Below are positions 1-8,579 of a stretch of DNA of 64,000 nucleotides, one piece after another. Numbering within the stretch: the stretch's first letter is position 1; each line of letters starts with the position of its first letter. This DNA is from Nocardioides bizhenqiangii (GTDB lineage Bacteria; Actinomycetota; Actinomycetes; Propionibacteriales; Nocardioidaceae): contig NZ_CP141059.1 of NCBI RefSeq assembly GCF_034661235.1, positions 4,277,501-4,341,500 on the forward strand. The letters are read 5' to 3'. The notes beneath the pieces were generated by a model. It had not been told where the DNA came from. It made no database searches and was given only the letters and a program-made list of their open reading frames with translations. A program made the position numbers and the translations under genes.

Positions 1-366
1 CTGGTCACGCAGGTGGTTCATGGCGTCGGTGAACTCGGTGCGGGTGAGGCTCTGCAGGTTGGCCGAGCTGACGAAGTAGCCGGCCTCACGACCCGCGGCC
101 TGGATCGCGCGGTGGACCGTGCTCGGACCCCAGAACCCGCTCTTCGAGCCGATCACGCCGATCGTCCCGGAGCGCCGGGTGACCAGGCTCCGGGCCGCGG
201 TGTTGGGCCGGTAGCCGAGCTGCCGGATCGCCTCCAGGACCCGCTCCCGCGTCGCGGGGCGGAGGTTGGTCTGGCCGTTGACGACGCGGGAGACGGTCTG
301 GTGGGAGACACCTGCGAGCCGCGCGACGTCGGCCATCACCGGCGTCCGGCCGTTCAGGTCGGTCAC
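1..366 (-). CDS. LacI-family transcriptional regulator (C-terminal part beyond window)
   Basis: Only the N-terminal 122 or so codons lie in the window. They contain a LacI helix-turn-helix ([21 protein letters not shown]) followed by the hinge helix (RPNTAARSL) and the start of the periplasmic-binding-like effector domain. The GTG start at 366 overlaps the stop of the upstream permease as GTGA, so it is the last visible gene of the transporter operon. The recognition helix (SHQTVSRV) is identical to that of the second LacI gene at 7318-8346, so both may read the same operator. Effector unknown; a furanose sugar is inferred from context. Confidence 0.93.
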   Translation of the reverse strand, partial: MTDLNGRTPVMADVARLAGVSHQTVSRVVNGQTNLRPATRERVLEAIRQLGYRPNTAARSLVTRRSGTIGVIGSKSGFWGPSTVHRAIQAAGREAGYFVSSANLQSLTRTEFTDAMNHLRDQ

Positions 367-1373
367 GTCTGCCGCCTGGTCATCAGCCGCTGGATCACGA
401 CGAAGACGAGCAGCAGGACGCCGATGGCGATCCGGATCCACGCCGGGTCCAGCGAGCCCTCGAAGTTGATGAGGGTCTGGATGGTGCCGAGGACGAGCAC
501 GCCGATGAACGAACCGATCACGAAGCCGCGGCCGCCCGTCAGCAGGGTGCCGCCGATCACGACCGCCGCGATCGCGTCGAGCTCCCAGCCGATCCCGGCC
601 CGGCTGTTGCCGGAGAGGAGGAAGAGCCCGTACAGGATGCCCGCGAGGGCGGCGCAGAACCCGCTGATCGCGTAGACGCCGACCTTGACCGCGCCGACCC
701 GGAGGCCCATCAGCATTGCCGACCCCTCGTTGCCGCCGACCGCGTAGACAGTGCGGCCGAACCGGGTCCTGGCCAGGACGTAGGCCGCCACGACCACCGT
801 CAGCAGCGCTACCACGACCGACCAGTACGTGAAGTAGCCCCCGGCGAGGGTGACCTGCTTGAACGCGAGCTCGAAGAACTTCTCGTTGGTGATCGGGATC
901 TGGTCGGTGCTGATGAGGTAGGTGATGCCCCGTGCCAGGAAGAGGCCGGCCAGGGTCGCGATGAACGGCTGGATGTCCAGGTAGTGGATGAGCAGGCCCA
1001 TCAGCGCGCCGAACAGGGTCCCTGCGAGCAGCACGGCACCCATCGCGGCGTACGTCGACCAGCCCATCTCCAGCGTCTTGGCGAGGACCATCGTCGACAG
1101 CGCGGCCACCGAGCCGACCGACAGGTCGATGCCGCCGGTCAGGATCACGAAGGTCATCCCGACCGCCAGGACGATGAGGAATGAGTTGTCGCGCAGCAGG
1201 TTGAGGAGGTTCTGGGTGTCGGCGAACTCGTCGTACTGGATGCCGCCGATCCCGAACATCCCGACGAACAGCGCGAACGTGCCGATCACCGGCAGGTAGC
1301 GGCTCGGCGGCGCGTAGGTGCGGACCCGGTCCCACCGGGCGGTGGCGCCGGACGGTGCGGTGGTGGCGCTCAT
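363..1373 (-). CDS. Sugar ABC transporter permease, YjfF-like
   Basis: A 336-residue polytopic membrane protein of the RbsC/branched-chain type permease family. It contains the conserved segment [18 protein letters not shown] and the EAA-like region near its C-terminus ([12 protein letters not shown]). It would form the membrane channel together with the preceding permease. The ATG start at 1373 overlaps the upstream stop as ATGA; the stop overlaps the LacI gene as GTGA. Gene order (binding protein, two-domain ATPase, two permeases) matches the ytfQ-ytfR-ytfT-yjfF galactofuranose system of E. coli. The substrate (galactofuranose or arabinofuranose) is an inference from that order and from the nearby GH43 enzyme. 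Confidence 0.93.
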   Translation of the reverse strand: MSATTAPSGATARWDRVRTYAPPSRYLPVIGTFALFVGMFGIGGIQYDEFADTQNLLNLLRDNSFLIVLAVGMTFVILTGGIDLSVGSVAALSTMVLAKTLEMGWSTYAAMGAVLLAGTLFGALMGLLIHYLDIQPFIATLAGLFLARGITYLISTDQIPITNEKFFELAFKQVTLAGGYFTYWSVVVALLTVVVAAYVLARTRFGRTVYAVGGNEGSAMLMGLRVGAVKVGVYAISGFCAALAGILYGLFLLSGNSRAGIGWELDAIAAVVIGGTLLTGGRGFVIGSFIGVLVLGTIQTLINFEGSLDPAWIRIAIGVLLLVFVVIQRLMTRRQT

Positions 1374-2458
1374 GCGATTGCCGCCTTCGGCTCGGAGGTA
1401 CGACGGGACCGCACGCGCAGGGCAGCGCGGGCGCGCGGCGACTGGAGCAGGCACACCACGACCACCACGACGGCCTTGAACACGTAGTTGGCCTCCGACG
1501 GGATGCCGATGTTCGGGATGGTTCGGGCGAGGGTGGCGATCAGCAGCGCACCCACGACGGTGCCGGCCAGCGAGAACCGCCCACCGGTCAGCGCCGTGCC
1601 GCCGATGACGACGGCGAGGATCGCGTCCAGCTCGATCCAGAGGCCCAGGGTCTCTGCGTTCACGGAGTTGGTGTTGGCGGCGATGATCAGCCCCGCGATG
1701 CCGGCGCAGACGGCCGCGAACACGTAGACGGTCCAGGTGATGGTGCGCGCGCGCACCCCGGCGAGCCGGCTCGCGTCCGGGTTGATGCCGACCGCCTCGA
1801 TCAGCATGCCGAGCGCCGTACGTCGGGTCAGCAGCGCGGTCAGCACGACCATCCCGATCGCGATCAGGAACGCGATCGGGAGCCCGAGCACATGGCCGGA
1901 GGCGAGACCGCTGAACGTCTCGTTGGTGGGGGTGGAGATCTGGCCGTCGGTGACCAGCAGGGCGATGCCGCGGCCGGCGACCATCAGGACCAGGGTGGCG
2001 ATGATCGGCTGGATGCCCAGCACCGCGACCAGGAAGCCGTTCCAGACACCGAGGAGCACGCAGACAGCCAGTGCGGTCGTGCACGCCAGGATCGCGGCGG
2101 ACGCCGCGCCCTCGTCCGACGCCTCGACGATCCGGGTGCACGCCACCGCGGCGGCGATCGCGGCGACCGCGCCGACCGAGAGGTCGATGCCGCGGGTCGC
2201 AATGACCAGTGTCATGCCGAGCGCGACCAGCAGCACCGGCGCGCTGTTGCGGACGATGTCGATCGGGTTGCCGTAGAGGTGCCCGTCCACGATCCGGATG
2301 TCGAGGAAGTTCGGGTTCGCGAGGACGTCGATCACGACCATCAGGCCCATCGCGAGGACCGGCCACAGCAGCTGATGGCCGAGGACCCGGGCAGCGAGGG
2401 AGCGCCGGGCCGGCGATGCGTCGTCGGAGGTCGGGGCGGGGGTCAGGACGTCGGTCAC
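1370..2458 (-). CDS. Sugar ABC transporter permease, YtfT-like
   Basis: A 362-residue integral membrane protein of the ribose/galactofuranose ABC permease family. The N-terminal 30 residues are a cytoplasmic tail rich in Asp, Ser and Pro, then a first membrane helix ([18 protein letters not shown]). The family signature [18 protein letters not shown] follows around residue 90, and there is a GGTALTGG motif near the end. GTG start at 2458 overlaps the ATPase stop (GTGA), and the stop overlaps the next permease (ATGA), so the four genes are tightly translationally coupled. Predicted to pair with the downstream permease as a heterodimeric channel. Confidence 0.93.
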   Translation of the reverse strand: MTDVLTPAPTSDDASPARRSLAARVLGHQLLWPVLAMGLMVVIDVLANPNFLDIRIVDGHLYGNPIDIVRNSAPVLLVALGMTLVIATRGIDLSVGAVAAIAAAVACTRIVEASDEGAASAAILACTTALAVCVLLGVWNGFLVAVLGIQPIIATLVLMVAGRGIALLVTDGQISTPTNETFSGLASGHVLGLPIAFLIAIGMVVLTALLTRRTALGMLIEAVGINPDASRLAGVRARTITWTVYVFAAVCAGIAGLIIAANTNSVNAETLGLWIELDAILAVVIGGTALTGGRFSLAGTVVGALLIATLARTIPNIGIPSEANYVFKAVVVVVVCLLQSPRARAALRVRSRRTSEPKAAIA

Positions 2459-4029
2459 GAAGGGTCCTCCTGTTCGGCGCGGGCCTCGCCCGCGATGATC
2501 TCGAGCACGTCCCCGACGCTCAGGTCGTCGTTGGGCTGCTCGTGGATCTTGCGCCGGTCGCGCATGACCACGACCCGGTGGCTGAGCCGCAGCACCTCTT
2601 CGAGCTCCGCGGAGATGAACAGCACCGACATGCCCTTGGCGGCGAGGTCGGCGACCATCGTCTGGATCTGCGTCTTGGCGCCGATGTCGATGCCGCGGGT
2701 CGGCTCGTCGAGGATGAGCACGTCCGGCTCGGTGATCAGCCACCGGGCGAGCAGCACCTTCTGCTGGTTGCCGCCGGAGAGGTTGCGCATCAGCGCGTTC
2801 GGATCGGTCGGCCGGATGTCCAGAGCCTGGATGTACTCGCGCACGAGCCTGGCTCTCGTCGCCGGCGAGATCGGGCGCAGCCACCCGCGTGACGCCTGCA
2901 GCGCGAGCAGCATGTTGTCGGCGACGGTGAGATCACCGATCACGCCCTCGGCCTTCCGGTCCTCGCTGGAGAACGCGATCTTCCGGTCGAGGGCGTGCCG
3001 GGGACTGCGCAGGCGCCGGCGGGTGCTCCGCACCTCGAGGGCGCCGTGGTCGGCGGTGTCGGCGCCGAAGAGCAGCCGGGCGAGCTCGGTGCGCCCCGAG
3101 CCGAGGAGCCCGGCGATGCCGACGACCTCGCCCTCGAAGAGGGTCAGGTCGGTTGCTTCCAGTGACCCCTTCCGGCCCAGCCCGATGGCCGTGAGCACCG
3201 GGGTCGCGCTGGTCGGCGCTGCTCGACCGTGGTCGCGGTCGAGCCGTTCCAGGACCTCCAGCTCGCGACCGATCATCAGCCGGACCAGCTCGAGCTGGCT
3301 GGTCTCCGCGACCATCCGCTCCTCGACGAGGCGGCCGTTGCGGAGGATGGTCATCCGGTCGGCGATCTCGTAGACCTGGTCCAGGAAGTGGGAGACGAAG
3401 ACGATCGCGACGCCCTGCTCGCGCAGCCGGCGCACCACGTCGAACAGCTTCTCGACCTCGTCGGCGTCGAGGCTGGAGGTCGGCTCGTCGAGGATCACGA
3501 CCCGGGCGTCCACATCGACGGCGCGGGCGATGGCGACCAGCTGCTGGATGGCGATCGGGTGGCTCCCGAGCAGCGACCCCGGGTTGACGTCGAGGCCGAG
3601 GCGCTCGAGCGTCTGCCGGGCGCGCCGGTTCATCGCGCGGACGTTGATGGCGCCGAGGCGACGCGGCTCGCGGCCGAGCAGCATGTTCTCGGCGACGGTG
3701 AGGTTGGGTACCAGGTTGACCTCTTGGTAGACGGTGCTGATCCCGGCCGCCTGAGCAGCGGCCGGGGTGTGGAACTCCTGCTGCTCACCCGCAATGAGGA
3801 CGGTCCCCGAGTCGATCGCGTAGACGCCGGTCAGCGCCTTGATCAAGGTGGACTTGCCGGCGCCGTTCTCGCCCATCAGCGCATGGACCTCGCCGGGATA
3901 GAGCCGCAGCGAGACGCGGTCCAGGGCGGGCACGTTGCCGAAGGTGATGGAGATGTCACGCATCTCGATCACTGGCTGTCGGCTCGAATCCGGTCGCACG
4001 GTCACCACCTGGTCCTGGGTGTGCGTCAT
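2455..4029 (-). CDS. Sugar ABC transporter ATPase with two nucleotide-binding domains, YtfR-like
   Basis: A 524-residue protein with two ATPase domains, the normal form for monosaccharide importers of the RbsA/MglA/YtfR group. Domain 1 has Walker A GENGAGKST (53-61) and Walker B VVILDEPTSSLD but a degenerate signature (SHPIAIQQ). Domain 2 has the usual degenerate P-loop (GLLGSGRTEL), an intact LSGGNQQK signature and Walker B VLILDEPTRGID. The ATG at 4029 has a GGAGGA ribosome site. It is separated from the binding-protein gene by 87 bases containing a strong hairpin and overlaps the first permease by four bases. Confidence 0.95.
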   Translation of the reverse strand: MTHTQDQVVTVRPDSSRQPVIEMRDISITFGNVPALDRVSLRLYPGEVHALMGENGAGKSTLIKALTGVYAIDSGTVLIAGEQQEFHTPAAAQAAGISTVYQEVNLVPNLTVAENMLLGREPRRLGAINVRAMNRRARQTLERLGLDVNPGSLLGSHPIAIQQLVAIARAVDVDARVVILDEPTSSLDADEVEKLFDVVRRLREQGVAIVFVSHFLDQVYEIADRMTILRNGRLVEERMVAETSQLELVRLMIGRELEVLERLDRDHGRAAPTSATPVLTAIGLGRKGSLEATDLTLFEGEVVGIAGLLGSGRTELARLLFGADTADHGALEVRSTRRRLRSPRHALDRKIAFSSEDRKAEGVIGDLTVADNMLLALQASRGWLRPISPATRARLVREYIQALDIRPTDPNALMRNLSGGNQQKVLLARWLITEPDVLILDEPTRGIDIGAKTQIQTMVADLAAKGMSVLFISAELEEVLRLSHRVVVMRDRRKIHEQPNDDLSVGDVLEIIAGEARAEQEDPS

Positions 4030-4045
4030 CGATCCTCCTCGTTGG

Positions 4046-4081
4046 ACCGCGCGCCCGGCGTGATAACGCCGGGCGCGCGGT
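4046..4081 (-). terminator. 15-bp intercistronic hairpin between binding-protein and ATPase genes
   Basis: ACCGCGCGCCCGGCG (4046-4060) pairs perfectly with its inverse at 4067-4081 around a six-base loop TGATAA. There is no T tract after it on the minus strand. Position right after the solute-binding-protein stop fits a partial terminator or 3-prime mRNA stabiliser that lets the binding protein be made in excess over the transporter. Confidence 0.7.
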
Positions 4082-4116
4082 GGCTGGAACGCAGTCGGGC
4101 GCGTTCCCGGTCGCGG

Positions 4117-5100
4117 TCAGTACTGCCGGTCGGGAAGGACCTCCGCGGCCTGCTCCTGGGTGAAGGTGGTCTCCTCGGTGACCACGCGCTCGGGGACCTC
4201 CTCACCGTCGATGACCTGCTCGGCCAGGTCCATCAGCTGCGGCCCGAGCAGCGGGTTGCACTCGACGATGAAGTTGATCTTGCCGTCGGCGAGCGCCTCC
4301 ATCCCGTCGTGCACGGCGTCGATGGTGATGATCTTGACGTCCACGCCGGGCTCGAGACCCGCCGCCTCGATCGCCTCGATCGCGCCGAGGCCCATGTCGT
4401 CGTTGTGCGCGAACACCACGTCGATCCCGTCCTCGGAGTTGAGGAAGGACTCCATCACCTGCTTGCCGAGGTCACGGGTGAAGTCGCCGGTCTGGGACGC
4501 GGTGACCTCGATCGAGGGATCCGCGGCGATGGCCGTGGCGAAGCCCTCGGCGCGGTCGATCGCGGGAGCGGATCCGGTCGTGCCCTCGAGCTGCACGACG
4601 TTGACGTCGCCGTCACCGTCGACGTCGGCGTCGGCGGCGTTCTCGACCAGCCACTCGCCGGCCTTCTCACCCTCGAGCACGAAGTCCGACCCGAGGAAGG
4701 TCTCGTAGAGCGAGGTGTCCTCGGTGTCGACGGCACGGTCGGTGAGGATCACCGGGATGCCCGCCGCCTTGGCCTCCTGCAGGACGGCGTCCCAGCCGGT
4801 CTCGACGACCGGGCTGAACGCGATCACGTCGACCTTCTGCTGGATGAAGGACCGGATCGCCTTGATCTGGTTCTCCTGCTTGCCCTGCGCGTCCGAGAAC
4901 TTCAGCTCGTAGCCGGCCTCGTCGGCGGACGCCTTGATGGACTCGGTGTTCGCCGTGCGCCAGCCGCTCTCGGCACCGACCTGGGCGAACCCCATCACGA
5001 TCTTGTCGTCGTCTCCGCTCGCGTCGGAGTCGCTGCAGCCGGCCAGGGCAGCGACGCTCACGAGGAGCGCGCTGGCGGCGGTCACGGTCTTTTTCACCAC
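4117..5100 (-). CDS. Sugar-binding lipoprotein, YtfQ-like
   Basis: Substrate-binding protein of about 327 residues. It begins with a lipoprotein signal (KKTVTAASALLVSVAALAGC) whose lipobox Cys would be anchored outside the membrane. The mature region closely resembles E. coli YtfQ: GFAQVGAESGWRTANTESI, GKQENQIKAIRSFI, SPVVETGWDAVLQEA, GDFTRDLGKQVMESF and AHNDDMGLGAIEAI can all be aligned by eye. Start: GTG at 5100 is preferred because GGAGG (5107-5111) sits six bases upstream; an in-frame ATG at 5115 would place that SD inside the gene. It heads the importer operon. Ligand is inferred to be a furanose sugar. Confidence 0.93.
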   Translation of the reverse strand: MVKKTVTAASALLVSVAALAGCSDSDASGDDDKIVMGFAQVGAESGWRTANTESIKASADEAGYELKFSDAQGKQENQIKAIRSFIQQKVDVIAFSPVVETGWDAVLQEAKAAGIPVILTDRAVDTEDTSLYETFLGSDFVLEGEKAGEWLVENAADADVDGDGDVNVVQLEGTTGSAPAIDRAEGFATAIAADPSIEVTASQTGDFTRDLGKQVMESFLNSEDGIDVVFAHNDDMGLGAIEAIEAAGLEPGVDVKIITIDAVHDGMEALADGKINFIVECNPLLGPQLMDLAEQVIDGEEVPERVVTEETTFTQEQAAEVLPDRQY

Positions 5101-5158
5101 TGTTTTCCTCCACATCCTCGGGCTACCTCGCCCTGTGACGGGTGTCACGATGAGTAAG

Positions 5159-5186
5159 TGTGAGCGTTAACATTCCAAACCGTCAA
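5159..5186 (-). promoter_or_regulatory. Importer operon promoter with LacI operator O1
   Basis: Read on the minus strand, TTGACG (5181-5186) is followed 18 bases later by CACACT (5157-5162), a plausible -35/-10 pair. The operator TGTTAACGCTCACA (5159-5172) fills the end of the spacer and runs into the -10, so a bound LacI protein would block RNA polymerase. Confidence 0.7.
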
Positions 5187-5213
5187 GGCCTTGGCGGAAA
5201 CTATCTCAGAGAA

Positions 5214-5229
5214 ATGTGAACGTTCACCC
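5214..5229. promoter_or_regulatory. LacI operator O2
   Basis: GTGAACGTTCAC (5216-5227) is a perfect 12-bp palindrome and a variant of the operator seen at O1, O3, O4 and O5. It lies upstream of the importer promoter and 45 bases from O1, just after the aldo/keto reductase stop codon, so it may allow looping with O1 or read-through control. Confidence 0.6.
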
Positions 5230-5258
5230 TGGACCGCCTCGCCCGAGACGGGATCCGA

Positions 5259-6248
5259 CTACCAGCGCGCGTGGACCGCGGCGCGGAACGAGGTGTCGTA
5301 GATCCGGCGTACGCCGTCGAGGAGCTCCGGCGCGAGCTCGGGGAGCGTGCCGGCAGCCGCGTTCGCTCGCGCCTGACCCGGGTTGCGGGCGCCCGGGATG
5401 ACGGTGCTGACACCGGCCTGCTGCGCCACCCAGGCGAGCGCCACCTGCGCCGGCGTAGCACCCGGAGGACCGTGCTCAGCGACCAGCCGCGCGAAGGCGC
5501 GGGCCGCGGTCACACCGGCCGCGTAGTCGACTCCGGAGAACGTCTCCCCGACGTCGAACGCGCCGCCGTCACGGTTGTAGGAGCGGTGGTCGTCGGGCGC
5601 GAACACGGTGCTCTCGTCGTACCGTCCGCTCAGGAGACCGGACGCGAGCGGCACCCTGGCGATGATGCCGACGCCGGCCTCGGCGGCCGCGGGGAGCACG
5701 GCGTCCAGGGGCTTGTGCCGGAAGGCGTTGAGGATGATCTGGACGCTGGCGACACCGGGTCGGGCGATCGCGCTCAGGGCCTGGTCCGCCGTCTCGACGC
5801 TGACGCCGTACGCCGCGACGGCACCGTCCTCGACCAGCGTGTCGAGCGCGTCGTAGGTCGCGTCGTCGTCGATCGTGGCCGTCGGCGGGCAGTGCAGCTG
5901 GACCAGGTCCAGGACGTCGACGCCGAGGTTGCGGCGCGAGCGGTCCGTCCACTCGCGGAACCGTGCCAGGCTGTAGCTCTCCGGGACCTGCGCGGCCCGA
6001 CGGCCCATCTTGGTGGCGACAGTGATCCCGCCGTGGTCGCGGAGGAACCTGCCGATCACCTGCTCGCTCCGGCCGTCGCCGTAGACGTCCGCGGTGTCGA
6101 AGAAGGTCACGCCGGCCTCGACGCTGGCCTCGAGCACGGCCAGTGCCTCCGCCTCGGTCACCTCGCCCCAGTCGGCGCCGAGCTGCCACGTGCCGAGACC
6201 CACGACCGACACGTCGTTGCCTGATCGCCCGAGAACTCGGTGTTCCAT
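5259..6248 (-). CDS. Aldo/keto reductase
   Basis: A 329-residue NAD(P)H-dependent oxidoreductase with the TIM-barrel AKR tetrad visible: Asp and Tyr in FFDTADVYG, Lys in ATKMGRR and His in LVQLHCPP. The C-terminal cofactor segment is STVIPGARNPGQARANAAA. It would reduce or oxidise a sugar or sugar-derived aldehyde; the exact substrate cannot be read from sequence. It lies 36 bases after the aldose epimerase in the order lacI-galM-AKR and before the importer promoter. The ribosome site is inside a GGAAGA hexamer repeat (see 6254-6275). Confidence 0.92.
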   Translation of the reverse strand: MEHRVLGRSGNDVSVVGLGTWQLGADWGEVTEAEALAVLEASVEAGVTFFDTADVYGDGRSEQVIGRFLRDHGGITVATKMGRRAAQVPESYSLARFREWTDRSRRNLGVDVLDLVQLHCPPTATIDDDATYDALDTLVEDGAVAAYGVSVETADQALSAIARPGVASVQIILNAFRHKPLDAVLPAAAEAGVGIIARVPLASGLLSGRYDESTVFAPDDHRSYNRDGGAFDVGETFSGVDYAAGVTAARAFARLVAEHGPPGATPAQVALAWVAQQAGVSTVIPGARNPGQARANAAAGTLPELAPELLDGVRRIYDTSFRAAVHARW

Positions 6249-6253
6249 GCCTG

Positions 6254-6275
6254 TTCCTCTTCCTCTTCCTCTTCC
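6254..6275 (-). repeat. Hexamer repeat forming the AKR ribosome-binding site
   Basis: TTCCTC is repeated three times plus TTCC. On the minus strand this is GGAAGA repeated directly upstream of the ATG at 6248, so it serves as an extended SD and could change length by slippage. Confidence 0.7.
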
Positions 6276-6284
6276 AGTGGCGGG

Positions 6285-7301
6285 TCAGCGGCCGGCCGGG
6301 GGCGTCGCGGTGAACACCCACGCCATCCGCGAGCGGTAGAGCTCACCCGGCCGCAACACCGCCGACGGCCACTCCGGGTGGTTGGGAGTGTCCGGCGCCA
6401 GCTGCGGCTCCAGGGCGATGCCGTCGCCCTGCCGGAGGAGCCGCCCGTCGCGCGACACCTGGGTGCCGTCGAGGAAGTTGCCCGTGTAGACCTGCAGGCA
6501 TCCCTGGTCCGACCACAGCTCCATCCGGGTTGCGGTGCGCGGCGCGGAGAGCACGGCGACGGGCCGCCACCCGGCTCCGTCGACGACGAGGTTGTGGTCG
6601 ATCCCGGCCGCCTGCACGACCTGCTCGTGGGCGCTGCGGACGAGTTCACCGACGCGCGCCGGCTCCCGCAGGTCGAACGGAGTCCCGTCCACCGGGGCGT
6701 GCCCGCCGTACGGGATGCCGGTCTCGTCGACCGGGGTGTACGACGACGCCGGGACCTGCAGGAGGTGGTCGTCGACGGACCCGCCTCCCTCGAGGTTGAG
6801 GTAGACGTGGCTGGTCAGGTTCACCACCGTCGGTCGGGTCGTCTCGGCGGTGAGCTCGAGCGTGACCGTGTCGCCCGCGACCGAGAACGCCGCCTCGGCC
6901 GTGACCTCGCCGGGGAACCCCTGGTCACCGTCCGGGCTCACCAGCCGCAGCCGGGCTGTGTCGGCATCGTGGCTCACGAGGTCCCACGTCCTGCGGTCGA
7001 AGCCGTCCGGACCGCCGTGCAGGTGGTTGCCGCGGTCGTGGGTCGCCACCTCGAGCTTCTCGCCGTCGAGCTCGAACCGGCCGCCGGCGATCCGGTTGGC
7101 GTAGCGGCCGATCGTGCCGCCGAGGTAGTCGGAGGACGCGAGCAGCTCGGCGGCGCCGGGCAGGGCGACGCTCACGTCGCGTCGCACGCCGTCGCCGCCG
7201 GTGACGACGAGCCGGTGGAGGGTCGCGCCGTGCCGCAGCAGGTGCAGCTCGGGGCCGGGAGCCGTGCCGACGACGACGGACTCCGCAGCGCTCGAGCTCA
7301 C
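6285..7301 (-). CDS. Aldose 1-epimerase (mutarotase)
   Basis: About 338 residues of the GalM family, which interconverts alpha and beta anomers of free aldoses. Visible motifs are the sugar-binding stretch NRIAGGRFELDGEK, the catalytic-type His in NLTSHVYLNLEG and the segment GIDHNLVVDG; the catalytic base is probably the Glu in GIALEPQ. Start: GTG 7301 puts the protein start at the usual place for the family. An in-frame ATG at 7355 would extend into the upstream lacI gene by 38 bases and is less likely. No SD is seen; operator O3 abuts the start. Intracellular role in processing sugars imported by the neighbouring transporter is inferred. Confidence 0.9.
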   Translation of the reverse strand: MSSSAAESVVVGTAPGPELHLLRHGATLHRLVVTGGDGVRRDVSVALPGAAELLASSDYLGGTIGRYANRIAGGRFELDGEKLEVATHDRGNHLHGGPDGFDRRTWDLVSHDADTARLRLVSPDGDQGFPGEVTAEAAFSVAGDTVTLELTAETTRPTVVNLTSHVYLNLEGGGSVDDHLLQVPASSYTPVDETGIPYGGHAPVDGTPFDLREPARVGELVRSAHEQVVQAAGIDHNLVVDGAGWRPVAVLSAPRTATRMELWSDQGCLQVYTGNFLDGTQVSRDGRLLRQGDGIALEPQLAPDTPNHPEWPSAVLRPGELYRSRMAWVFTATPPAGR

Positions 7302-7303
7302 GG

Positions 7304-7318
7304 TGTGAACGTTAACAT
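7304..7318 (-). promoter_or_regulatory. LacI operator O3 at the galM start
   Basis: The minus strand reads TGTTAACGTTCACA immediately before the GTG of the epimerase gene, overlapping the last codon of lacI. It could repress an internal, nearly leaderless galM promoter or act as a roadblock to read-through. Confidence 0.6.
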
Positions 7319-8346
7319 CAGCCGGGAGGGGGCCCGCTCGACGCCCTGACGACAAGCTCGGGACGCAGCAGGGTCGCTGCCGGCGCGTCCTCGCCTTCCA
7401 ACGCCTGCATCGTCAGGTCGACCGCCAGCCGCCCGAGCTCGGAGAACTGCTGGTCCACCGTCGTGAGCGCCGGCCAGTAGAACGCCGCCTCGGAGACGTT
7501 GTCGAAGCCGACGACGCTGACGTCGTCAGGCACCCGCCGCCCGCACTCGTGCAGCGCCTTGAGGACGCCGAGCGCCATCGTGTCGTTGGCGACGAAGACC
7601 GCGGTGACGTCGTCGCTGTGGCCGATCCGCAGCCCGGCGTCGTACCCGCTCGCCGCGGACCAGTCCCCCTCGACCTCCGGGCCCGGCAGCAGGTCCCGGT
7701 GGTCGTGGGCGTGCCGCCAGCCGAGCCGGCGCTGGGTGGCCTCGATCCAGTCCAACGGACCGCTCACGTGGGCGACGCCGCGGTGGCCGAGGTCGAGCAG
7801 GTGCTCGGTCGCGAGCAGGGCACCGGCGTGCTGGTCGATGCCGGCCGCCATCGGCTCGCCGTCCGTCACGCCCTGCGCCACCACGACGGGGATCGGGAGG
7901 GACAGGCCCCGCACCAGATGGACCGCGTCGCGGTGGGCGACGGCGACGACGATCGCCTCGACCGCCTGGTCGAGAAGGCGGTCGACCGCGTCCCGGAGGG
8001 ATTCCTCGGATATCTCGAGCAGCCCGATCACGGACACCTGGTAGCCCGCCTCGTGGCCCGCCCCCTGGACCGCGGTGGCGATCATGCTGGGGCCGTGCAG
8101 GGCGAGGTGCGCCGAGACCATCCCGATCCGTCCGGACCGGTTGGTCGCCAGCATCCGGGCCGCGTTGTTGCGGCGGTAGCCGAGCTCCCGGATCGCTGCC
8201 AGCACCCGCTCGCGGGTGTCGGGCTTGACCAGCGGCGAGTCGTTCAGCACCCGCGAGACGGTCTGGTGCGAGACGCCGGCGCGCTGTGCCACGTCCGCCA
8301 TGCTGGGGTTGCGCGCCGGACCGGCGCGCAGCGGTTGCTGCGCCAT
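7318..8346 (-). CDS. LacI-family transcriptional regulator
   Basis: A 342-residue full-length LacI/GalR protein. The N-terminal HTH ([21 protein letters not shown], from residue 16) is followed by the hinge helix RRNNAARML and a periplasmic-binding-like effector domain. The C-terminal dimer region contains TTVDQQFSELGRLAVDLTMQ. The recognition helix matches that of the LacI gene at 1-366. It probably binds the TGTTARCGYTCACA operators found on both sides of it and therefore controls itself, the GH43 gene, galM-AKR and the importer. The ATG at 8346 has no clear SD. Sugar inducer unknown. Confidence 0.94.
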   Translation of the reverse strand: MAQQPLRAGPARNPSMADVAQRAGVSHQTVSRVLNDSPLVKPDTRERVLAAIRELGYRRNNAARMLATNRSGRIGMVSAHLALHGPSMIATAVQGAGHEAGYQVSVIGLLEISEESLRDAVDRLLDQAVEAIVVAVAHRDAVHLVRGLSLPIPVVVAQGVTDGEPMAAGIDQHAGALLATEHLLDLGHRGVAHVSGPLDWIEATQRRLGWRHAHDHRDLLPGPEVEGDWSAASGYDAGLRIGHSDDVTAVFVANDTMALGVLKALHECGRRVPDDVSVVGFDNVSEAAFYWPALTTVDQQFSELGRLAVDLTMQALEGEDAPAATLLRPELVVRASSGPPPG

Positions 8347-8473
8347 GGCGTCATGGTAGGGGTCGGACTCCCCCGTGGGGCGCGCTCACATTGGCGCGCC
8401 CACCGGTTTCCGATCCCTGCCGCCGCGGCGGGTGGCGCCGCCCAGAACCCGCAGGCGAGAACCGAGGAGCGAC

Positions 8474-8488
8474 TGTTAGCGCTCACAC
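8474..8488. promoter_or_regulatory. LacI operator O4
   Basis: TGTTAGCGCTCACAC lies in the 233-bp divergent region between lacI and the GH43 gene, 128 bases before the lacI start. Same sequence as O5; probably autoregulatory. Confidence 0.65.
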
Positions 8489-8527
8489 GCATGCTGTCTC
8501 GGGGAGTGGCCCGTTTCGGAGGAGGGA

Positions 8528-8576
8528 TTGACGACAGGTGTGTCGCCCGTCACAGTGCTCATGTTAGCGCTCACAC
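8528..8576 (+). promoter_or_regulatory. GH43 gene promoter with LacI operator O5
   Basis: TTGACG (8528-8533), a 17-base spacer and CACAGT (8551-8556) form a candidate promoter with the same elements as the importer promoter. The operator TGTTAGCGCTCACAC (8562-8576) covers the predicted start of transcription and ends just before the ATG at 8580. Confidence 0.65.
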
Positions 8577-8579
8577 CCG

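Noticed and set aside
1355..3373. Long plus-strand frames opposite the ABC transporter genes
   Set aside because: Low-complexity Asp/Arg/Ala composition typical of antisense frames in GC-rich genes; the minus strand has clear conserved motifs.
7302..7355. Longer start for the aldose epimerase at ATG 7355
   Set aside because: It would overlap lacI by 38 bases, add an unconserved-looking N-terminus and place operator O3 inside the gene.
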